Assembly (NCBI GenBank): GCA_963759295.1
Contig: CAVWYT010000005.1
Location: forward strand, 66,877-130,876
Length of the DNA: 64,000 nt
Direction: 5' to 3'
Origin: WHSW01 sp963759295
GTDB taxonomy: Bacteria; Actinomycetota; Thermoleophilia; Solirubrobacterales; 70-9
Shown here: positions 58,843 to 64,000 of the stretch, piece by piece
Layout: each line of letters opens with the position of its first letter
Position numbering within the stretch: position 1 is the stretch's first letter
Translations under genes and position numbers: made by a program
Notes under the pieces: model-generated
Seen by the model: the letters and a program-made list of their open reading frames with translations, nothing else
Databases searched by the model: none
What the model was told of the DNA's origin: nothing

Positions 58843-59154
58843 ATGTCGCGAACCCTTGATCCCGAGGCGGCGTGGGCCGCGGTCGAGCGCGGCGAGGCCG
58901 AGATTCTCGATCTGCGGACCGATGTCGAGCGTCGCCGCTACGGAGCCCCGCCCGGGGCGCGGCCGGTGTCGCTGGCCCAGCACACGGCTTTTCCGGAGGG
59001 CCCCGGCGTCATCTACCTCTGCCAACACGCCGTCCGCTCGAAGATGACCCTGCGCCGGGGGGCGGCCGACGTCGCGGGCGGCTTCGTCGCGTGGAAGAAG
59101 GCTGGCCTTCCAGTCGAGGAGGTCGATGAGCCGCCCGCGGCGGCTCGCCTCTGA
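58843..59154 (+). CDS. Rhodanese-domain protein
   Basis: 103 residues, a single rhodanese domain. The N-terminal 'EAAWAAVERGEAEILDLRTD' gives the conserved Asp-Leu-Arg; the active-site loop is 'VIYLCQHAVRSKM', with the sulfur-carrying Cys about six residues before the Arg. The C-terminal helix is 'DVAGGFVAWKKAGLPVEE'. It probably transfers sulfane sulfur. It lies in one unit with the small Met-rich membrane protein. Confidence 0.85.
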   Translation: MSRTLDPEAAWAAVERGEAEILDLRTDVERRRYGAPPGARPVSLAQHTAFPEGPGVIYLCQHAVRSKMTLRRGAADVAGGFVAWKKAGLPVEEVDEPPAAARL

Positions 59155-59205
59155 CGCCGTGGCCGACGAGGTAAACCGGCGATCTGGGTGGGGGCCCGCT
59201 CGGGG

Positions 59206-59211
59206 TAGTGT
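59206..59211 (+). promoter_or_regulatory. -10 hexamer TAGTGT (gene at 59223)
   Basis: TAGTGT lies 11 nt before the ATG at 59223, the longest spacing in the set. Confidence 0.3.
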
Positions 59212-59222
59212 CCGGACGCGCG

Positions 59223-59429
59223 ATGGATGAGCTAGATGTGCGTCGGAGCCGCCGGCTGGGGCTGATCCTTCTCGGATTGAGCGGGATCGGGGCAGCGGTA
59301 ACCCTGGCCGCAGACGAGAACCTGAGACGGAAGCTGCTCGGTGAGCGTGCCTTCTCGGCGCTGAGCGGCGACGAGTTGGTTACGTCCGGTCAGCCAGGGC
59401 CGTGGCTAGGGCGTGGCAACGGGACGTAG
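59223..59429 (+). CDS. Small membrane protein, 68 residues
   Basis: An acidic/basic N-terminus (MDELDVRRSRR) precedes one hydrophobic helix ('LGLILLGLSGIGAAVTLAA'), and a hydrophilic C-terminal half follows. It is convergent with the large fusion gene, 16 nt apart. No family is recognised; the ORF is supported mainly by its -10 hexamer and composition. Confidence 0.5.
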   Translation: MDELDVRRSRRLGLILLGLSGIGAAVTLAADENLRRKLLGERAFSALSGDELVTSGQPGPWLGRGNGT

Positions 59430-59445
59430 AGGCGCCCCCAGGCCG

Positions 59446-61257
59446 CTAGAAGAGCATCCTGACGTCGGCGATTCCCCCCTCCTCCGCCACGCTGAATGAG
59501 TGATCGCCGCGCTCGAAGATGCGGATCATGCGCGAGTTGCCGGGCAGCACATCCGCCCTCAACCCGCGAGCGCCGTGCTCGCGGGCGTATTCGACGAGTC
59601 CCGTGTGGAGGATCTTCCCCAGGCCCGTCCCCTGCCAGTCCGGGTCGACCATGTACGCCACCTCTGCGAGGCCAGTGGCGGGACTGAGGTAATACGCGCC
59701 GGCGCCAACGATGCGCTCGTGTTCTGGGGGCCCGATCACGGCCGCGAAGGCCATCTCCTCGTGGTAGTCGACGCTGCAGAGGTGTTGGGCAGCAGTGTCG
59801 GTGAGCGAGCTCAGTTGCTGGAAGAACCGGGTGTAGACGTCCTCCTCGCTCAGCCGATAGAAGAGCTCCTGCATCGCGCCGGTGTCGCTCGTCCGCGTGG
59901 GTCGTATCAGCACGTCACGGCCGTCATGTAGCCGCACCTCGCGCAGCTCGGCCACGGGATATGCCCTGCGGCTGCGCAGCTGCTGCTTGCGCCCGACGAG
60001 GCCGCTGGCCTTGGCCGCGTCCAGTAGCTCCTGGCGGAAGTCTGGATGGGCGATATCGATCAACGCCACCGCCCGCTCGGCCAGAGAGCGGCCGAAGAGG
60101 TACGCCGTGCCGTACTCGGTGATCACCCAGTGCACGTCGGCCCGCGGGATAGCGATCGCCTGGTCGGGAGCGAGCGCGAGGGAGATTGCGGACTGGCCCG
60201 CCGGCGTCCGCGAGGCCAGGCAGACGATTGCTGTACCGCCGGGGGACGCCAGTGCCCCACGGTGGAAGGCAGGGCCGGTGCACACCCCGCCGTAGAGCAC
60301 CCCATCGAGGCTCTCCATCGACACCTGGCCGGTGAGGTCGATTGTGAACGCCTGCGTAACCGAGACCATCCGCTCTCGGCTTCCGATCACCGCCGGGTCG
60401 CAGATGTAGTCGATCGGGTGGAAGGCGAAGCGGGGATCGTCGTCCACAAGATCGTAGAGACGCCTCGTGCCCATCGCCCAGCTTGCAACGACGCGACCCG
60501 TAACGACGCCGGCGGCCACGAGGTCGACGATCGGCTCGCAGATCACGTCGGAGTGAATCGCCAGGTCTCGCCGGTTGGTCAGGTGGGCGAGCATCTGGTT
60601 CGGCACCCGGCCCAGACCGACCTGAAGAGTGGATCGATCTTCGATGAGCCTGGCGACGTACCGGGCGATCTGCTCAGCCACTTCGCCGGCAGGCTCGTGT
60701 AGGTACTCGACCACGGGAGTCGCCACAGGTACGAAGCTCGCAATCCGATCAACCGGGATCCGGCTGTCGCCCGAGGTGCGAGGCATGGCGGGGTTGACCT
60801 CTGCGATTACCGTGCGCGCCGCCAGCGCCGCGGCCTTCGTCACGTCTACCGATACCCCGAGGCTGCAGGTGCCGTCGGGATCAGGTGGGGCGACCTGGAC
60901 CATCGCGACGTCAAGCGGAAGCTGCCCGTTCTCGAATAGGCGCGGAACGTCGGCGAGGGAGAGCGGGAGATACTCCACCATTCGACTCGGCCCCAGCAGG
61001 TCCCGTTCGTTCGTCCCGACGTAGAAGACGCGGTGGCGATACGCGGTCTGCGGGGGATCAGGGGCGCCCCCGAGGTTGATGAGGAAATGCACCAGCACCA
61101 CCCCGGGCCGCCTCAGCTCCTCGAGGGCACCGAGCAGGGTGCGGGGAGTCGCGCACGCGCTGCCGACGAAGACTTTGTCGCCAGGCCGGACGACGGATAC
61201 GGCTTCATCGGCGGCTACCCGCCTCTCCAGCCAGTCATGTGCCTCGACCGCGGTCAT
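59446..61257 (-). CDS. Acetyl-CoA hydrolase/transferase fused to GNAT acetyltransferase
   Basis: 603 residues from the ATG at 61257; a TTG 13 codons upstream is less likely. Residues 1-415 are a class I CoA-transferase of the 4-hydroxybutyrate/acetyl-CoA hydrolase type: 'DKVFVGSACATPRTLLGALE', 'MVQVAPPDPDGTCSLGVSVD', 'LQVGLGRVPNQMLAHL', 'SMESLDGVLYGG' and the catalytic-Glu region 'VHWVITEYGTAYLFG'. After a basic linker, residues about 445-603 are a GNAT domain ('VRLHDGRDVLIRPTRTSD') with the acetyl-CoA loop 'DPDWQGTGLGKILHTGLVEY'. This fusion is known in other bacteria and suggests that acyl-CoA handling and protein acetylation are linked. Its neighbours are signalling genes. Confidence 0.9.
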   Translation of the reverse strand: MTAVEAHDWLERRVAADEAVSVVRPGDKVFVGSACATPRTLLGALEELRRPGVVLVHFLINLGGAPDPPQTAYRHRVFYVGTNERDLLGPSRMVEYLPLSLADVPRLFENGQLPLDVAMVQVAPPDPDGTCSLGVSVDVTKAAALAARTVIAEVNPAMPRTSGDSRIPVDRIASFVPVATPVVEYLHEPAGEVAEQIARYVARLIEDRSTLQVGLGRVPNQMLAHLTNRRDLAIHSDVICEPIVDLVAAGVVTGRVVASWAMGTRRLYDLVDDDPRFAFHPIDYICDPAVIGSRERMVSVTQAFTIDLTGQVSMESLDGVLYGGVCTGPAFHRGALASPGGTAIVCLASRTPAGQSAISLALAPDQAIAIPRADVHWVITEYGTAYLFGRSLAERAVALIDIAHPDFRQELLDAAKASGLVGRKQQLRSRRAYPVAELREVRLHDGRDVLIRPTRTSDTGAMQELFYRLSEEDVYTRFFQQLSSLTDTAAQHLCSVDYHEEMAFAAVIGPPEHERIVGAGAYYLSPATGLAEVAYMVDPDWQGTGLGKILHTGLVEYAREHGARGLRADVLPGNSRMIRIFERGDHSFSVAEEGGIADVRMLF

Positions 61258-61310
61258 TCGTGAGGCACAAAGTATGCGACCCCCGGGCGCGTCCAACCAG
61301 GTCTGGCGCC

Positions 61311-61339
61311 GTCACGGGCTCAAATCCCGTCCCTCGCTT
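61311..61339 (+). other. tRNA-like 3' fragment (T-arm and acceptor strand)
   Basis: The sequence contains ACGGG-CTCAAAT-CCCGT, a perfect 5-bp T-stem with a TPsiC-like loop, followed by CCCTCGCTT, which would be the 3' acceptor strand. No anticodon arm or matching 5' acceptor strand is found upstream, so this is not a complete tRNA. It may be a remnant left by integration of an element into a tRNA gene, or chance. Confidence 0.35.
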
Positions 61340-61459
61340 CCCCCCGCCCGCACGGCTCCGCCAGGCGGCGCGCAAGCCTCGCCGCCGCTCGAGTCAAGGA
61401 CGCCCACTCGCGTCACCGAGGCTTGCAAACGGGTGGCGAGTACGTCCCGAACTGCGGCC

Positions 61460-61798
61460 CTAGGAAGAGCCCAGGCGAACTGACGCCTGTGGCTCCGTGA
61501 CCCCAACGACCTCGAGGACGCTCAGCGCCTCCGCCAGGCTGGGGTATACCGGCATCTCCCGATCAAGCTGGGTGAGACGCAGCACGCCGAGGGGTTGGTC
61601 TTGGGCGACAACCGCGAAACGCGGGGGAACGGAATCACCGAGCCTGCGGCGCAGACCGACCAACACCGAGAGGACCGTGGAGTCGATGAATCCGCAGTCG
61701 GTGAAGTCGATCAACAGCGGCGCGGGGTCCTGCGCCAGAGCTTGCTCAATCTTCGCCTCGAGCTTTCCCACGGAGGCCAGGTCCAGCTCCCCGCTCAC
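61460..61798 (-). CDS. STAS-domain protein (anti-sigma-factor antagonist type)
   Basis: 112 residues from the GTG; upstream in-frame codons still read like a STAS strand ('GIAAVQ' before 'VSGELDLASVGKLEAKI'), so the true start is probably earlier or hidden by an error. The SpoIIAA-type core is 'LLIDFTDCGFIDSTVLSVLV', where the Ser in 'DST' is the site usually phosphorylated by an anti-sigma kinase. No partner kinase or sigma gene is in view. It is divergent from the MerR-pseudoreceiver gene across an imperfect inverted repeat and a CATAAT hexamer. Confidence 0.85.
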   Translation of the reverse strand: MSGELDLASVGKLEAKIEQALAQDPAPLLIDFTDCGFIDSTVLSVLVGLRRRLGDSVPPRFAVVAQDQPLGVLRLTQLDREMPVYPSLAEALSVLEVVGVTEPQASVRLGSS

Positions 61799-61911
61799 CT
61801 GAACTGCCGCGATACCCGAGTCGAGCCTCCGGTGCTTGACTTCGGGCCGTCTCAGTCCAGAGGCGGTGCTGTTGTTGGAAGGCTCCGATACGCAGGACGC
61901 TATCAGATTAT

Positions 61912-61950
61912 GATGAGGTTTTGAGGAAACCTAGCGACTCAAATCTCATC
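61912..61950. repeat. Imperfect inverted repeat in the STAS/MerR intergenic region
   Basis: GATGAGGTTTTGAG (61912-61925) is an imperfect complement of CTCAAATCTCATC (61938-61950) around a 12-nt spacer. MerR proteins bind such dyads between divergent genes, so it may be the operator of the MerR-type regulator. Confidence 0.45.
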
Positions 61951-61992
61951 ACAATCTCCCCATCAGCTAGCCAACTTGTCGCAGGCATCGAC

Positions 61993-61998
61993 TAGCAT
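61993..61998 (+). promoter_or_regulatory. -10 hexamer TAGCAT of the MerR-type gene
   Basis: TAGCAT lies 7 nt before the GTG at 62006, the same hexamer as thrS, and sets the start. Confidence 0.45.
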
Positions 61999-62005
61999 CC
62001 ACAGC

Positions 62006-62681
62006 GTGGCTGATCAACCCAGTGCTGACCATGGCGTCTACAGCATCGGTGCAGTTGCGCGAATGCTGGGAATTCCGGCCGCCACGATCCGCAACTGGGA
62101 GGAGCGCTACGCGACGATCGTCCCGGAGCGGAGCCCGGGCGGACACCGGCTGTACTCCCGCGATCAGGTGGAGCAGCTCCGCTTCATCGCGACGGAGGTC
62201 ACGCGCGGGCTCTCGGCGTCCGACGCCCACCGCCTGCTCTCGGACCAGGGACAGGGTGGCCGGCCCCTGGCGAGCGACGGCTCGAGCGATCGTCACGCGG
62301 CTGCTCGTGCTGCTGGCCGAACGCGATCCTGCGGCTGCGGATCTAGTGCAGTTCTTCCTGCGCACCGAGGGGTATGAGGTGACGTTGGCGCTGGCAGTCG
62401 ACGAAGCCGAGGAGCAGTGGCTTGAGAGCCGGCCGGAGCTCGCGATCGTGGAGCTGATGATCGACGGAGGTGTCGGGGCGGAGCTCTGCAGGCGCTTGAA
62501 GCAGCACGAGGCCAAAGCGGTGATCGCGATCTCCGCCCTCGAGGCCCGAGACGAAGCGCTTGCTGCGGGCGCCGACGCCTTTCTGCAGAAGCCACTCGAC
62601 CCGCTCGAGCTCATCTCAACCGTCAAGGACCTGGCGGGCACCAGTGCGCTGGTCGGTCATCGCACGCGGGAGAGTCGGTAG
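62006..62681 (+). CDS. MerR-type HTH fused to a pseudo-receiver domain (one frameshift)
   Basis: About 225 residues. The N-terminal MerR winged helix (about 9-75) is 'GVYSIGAVARMLGIPAATIR', 'NWEERYATIVPERSPGGHRL', 'YSRDQVEQLRFI'. A frameshift at about 62250-62300 leads to a CheY-like domain: 'RLLVLLAERDPAAADLVQFF', 'AKAVIAISALEARDEALAAG', 'ADAFLQKPLDPLEL' with the conserved Ser and Lys. At the phosphorylation site the sequence is 'LAIVELMIDGG', with Glu in place of Asp. The stop overlaps the KaiC-like gene's GTG by one base (TAGTG), so the two products are probably made together. If the shift were real, only the HTH part would be expressed. Confidence 0.8.
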
Positions 62682-64000
62682 TGGACGAGCGCCTTACGAG
62701 CGGCGACGAGGGGCTCGACGAGATCCTCGGCGGGGGCCTGCCGATGAACGGGATCAACCTGATCATCGGGCTGCCCGGCTCAGGAAAGACCATCCTGTCT
62801 GAGCAGTTCGTCTTCGCGGGCGCGACCGAAGAGCGCCCTGCGATCTACCTCTCCACGGTCTCGGAGCCGTTCGAGAAGATCCTCCGCTACGGCCAGACGC
62901 TCAGCTTCTTCGATCGCGATGCGATCGGCCGGTCGGTCTACTACGAGGACCTTGGCGACACCGTGGGGGGCGCGGGTGGGCTCAGCGCGGTGACCGAGCG
63001 GATCGCCTTGCTGACCAAGGAGCGGCGGCCGGGGATCATCGCAATAGATAGCTTCAAGGCGCTCGCCGCATTCGCGGAGGACGCGCAGGCTTTTCGGAGC
63101 TTCCTGCACGACCTCGCCGCGCTCCTCACGGCCTTCCCCGTGACCTCGTTCTGGATAGGCGAATACAGCGAGGAAGAGATGCGTACGACGCCCGAGGCGG
63201 CCGTGGCCGATGGGATCATCTCGCTCGAAATGCAGCGTGCTAACGAGCGCGCGCAACGCCTGATTCAGGTGATCAAGCTACGCGGGAGCGAGTTCCGCTC
63301 AGGACGTCACGGATATCGCCTGTCCATGGACGGCATCACGGTCTTTCCCCGGCTCGCCGACTCCCTCAGCCAGGAAAGCTACGGGCTCAGCGAAGACCGG
63401 ATCTCAACCGGAATCCCGCCGCTCGACACGATGCTCGCCCAAGGCTACGGGAAGGGCAGCTCCACCCTCGTGGCCGGGCCGTCGGGCGCGGGGAAGACAT
63501 TGATGGGACTTCACTTCATCTTCAACGGGGTGGCGATCGGCGAGCCCGGCGTGATCGCGACGCTTCAGGAGAACCCGGTCCAGCTGCAGAGGATGGCTCG
63601 CGGCTTCGGCTGGTCGCTGGACAACGAGCGGGTGTCGGTCATGTACCGATCTCCCAACGATGTCTATATCGACGAATGGGTGTACGAACTGCTCGACCTT
63701 GTGGAGGCCACCGGCGCGACGCGCGTTCTGATCGACAGCCTGAGCGATCTGCACTACGCCGCGACCGATCCCGTGCGCTTCCGAGAGTTCATTTACTCGC
63801 TCACGCAACGCCTCTCGCGCGCGGGAATAAGCCCGATCATGACGAGCGAGGTGCCAGATCTCTTCCACGTTGGTCGCTTGGCCGAGTATGGGATATCCCA
63901 CCTCTCCGACAACGTCATCCTGCTGCAATACCTGCGCCTCGACTCGCGCCTCCTGCGCACGGTGACTGTTGTGAAGTCACGCGCGAGCGCCCATGACCCC
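62681..64000 (+). CDS. KaiC-like two-domain ATPase (partial)
   Basis: RecA-superfamily protein, 440 codons visible, cut by the right edge. Domain 1: 'SGDEGLDEILGGGLPMNGIN', Walker A 'IIGLPGSGKTILSEQF' (about 30-37), Walker B 'GIIAIDSFKAL' (about 117-127). Domain 2: 'STGIPPLDTMLAQGYGKGSS', Walker A 'VAGPSGAGKTLMGLHF' (about 266-273), 'TLQENPVQLQRMARGFGW' with the KaiC-type Glu, and Walker B 'VLIDSLSDL'. This is the duplicated KaiC arrangement without kaiA or kaiB nearby. Such KaiC-like proteins often sit with receivers and kinases in non-cyanobacterial signalling. It starts at GTG 62681, coupled to the MerR-pseudoreceiver gene. Confidence 0.92.
   Translation, partial: MDERLTSGDEGLDEILGGGLPMNGINLIIGLPGSGKTILSEQFVFAGATEERPAIYLSTVSEPFEKILRYGQTLSFFDRDAIGRSVYYEDLGDTVGGAGGLSAVTERIALLTKERRPGIIAIDSFKALAAFAEDAQAFRSFLHDLAALLTAFPVTSFWIGEYSEEEMRTTPEAAVADGIISLEMQRANERAQRLIQVIKLRGSEFRSGRHGYRLSMDGITVFPRLADSLSQESYGLSEDRISTGIPPLDTMLAQGYGKGSSTLVAGPSGAGKTLMGLHFIFNGVAIGEPGVIATLQENPVQLQRMARGFGWSLDNERVSVMYRSPNDVYIDEWVYELLDLVEATGATRVLIDSLSDLHYAATDPVRFREFIYSLTQRLSRAGISPIMTSEVPDLFHVGRLAEYGISHLSDNVILLQYLRLDSRLLRTVTVVKSRASAHDP

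Noticed and set aside
61264..61339. Complete tRNA gene
   Set aside because: Only the T-arm and a possible 3' acceptor strand are present; no anticodon arm or matching 5' strand.
56630..64000. Prophage or integrative element
   Set aside because: No integrase, transposase or phage structural gene seen; only a tRNA-like fragment hints at past integration.

Overview
The window is very GC-rich, densely packed bacterial DNA. The gene order thrS-infC-rpmI-rplT-trmH-pheST-argCJBD, a complete menaquinone pathway, gatCAB, a c-di-AMP riboswitch in front of an Rpf-like cell-wall hydrolase and several small SnoaL-like proteins ending in 'EAAGLSE' point to an actinobacterium. My best guess is the deep Thermoleophilia branch (Solirubrobacterales/Gaiellales); this is inference from gene content, not from a marker search. 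I see no rRNA gene, complete tRNA, insertion sequence, prophage or CRISPR array.

Layout. 0-4 kb: a secreted CHRD protein (cut by the left edge), thrS, then infC-rpmI-rplT closed by a clear terminator. 4-14.4 kb: trmH-type methyltransferase, pheS-pheT, argC-argJ-argB-argD, an anchored Ser/Thr-rich protein, argG. 14.4-20.5 kb: a small membrane protein, an Rpf-like hydrolase under a c-di-AMP riboswitch, a SixA-type phosphatase, dnaE and a Cys-rich protein. 20.5-26.6 kb: endonuclease IV, a 19-residue hydrophobic peptide, gltX, a LuxR-type regulator, a cysteine-free Rrf2 regulator and small secreted or NTF2-like proteins. 26.7-32.2 kb: cysK-cysE, pcrA/uvrD, folD. 32.3-38.5 kb: GMC oxidoreductase, membrane proteins, gatC-gatA-gatB. 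38.5-43.7 kb: a candidate small RNA, NDH-2 behind a perfect palindromic operator, a GT2 glycosyltransferase and an SQD1-like sugar-nucleotide enzyme with a TetR regulator. 43.8-55.9 kb: ilvB-ilvN and ilvC, separated by the men genes (menF; menB-A-C-D; menE). 56-64 kb: accessory genes ending in a signalling group: CoA-transferase/GNAT fusion, STAS protein, MerR-pseudoreceiver fusion and a two-domain KaiC-like ATPase cut by the right edge.

How the genes work together. NDH-2 and MenA-F belong to menaquinone respiration. CysK/CysE make cysteine, possibly under the Rrf2 protein. IlvBNC and ArgCJBDG make branched-chain amino acids and arginine. GatCAB with GltX supplies Gln-tRNA (and possibly Asn-tRNA) by transamidation.

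Two window-wide points matter to a reader. First, many genes between 2.7 and 20 kb, including essential infC, pheT and dnaE, are broken by single-base frameshifts, mostly apparent +1 insertions. Almost none occur from 20.1 to 55.8 kb. This is best read as sequence error, so these genes are annotated across their full span. Second, more than 20 genes have a TANNNT-like -10 hexamer only 6-11 nt before the start codon, which implies widespread leaderless transcription. Genes for exported or membrane proteins more often have a good Shine-Dalgarno instead. I used this signal to choose several starts.
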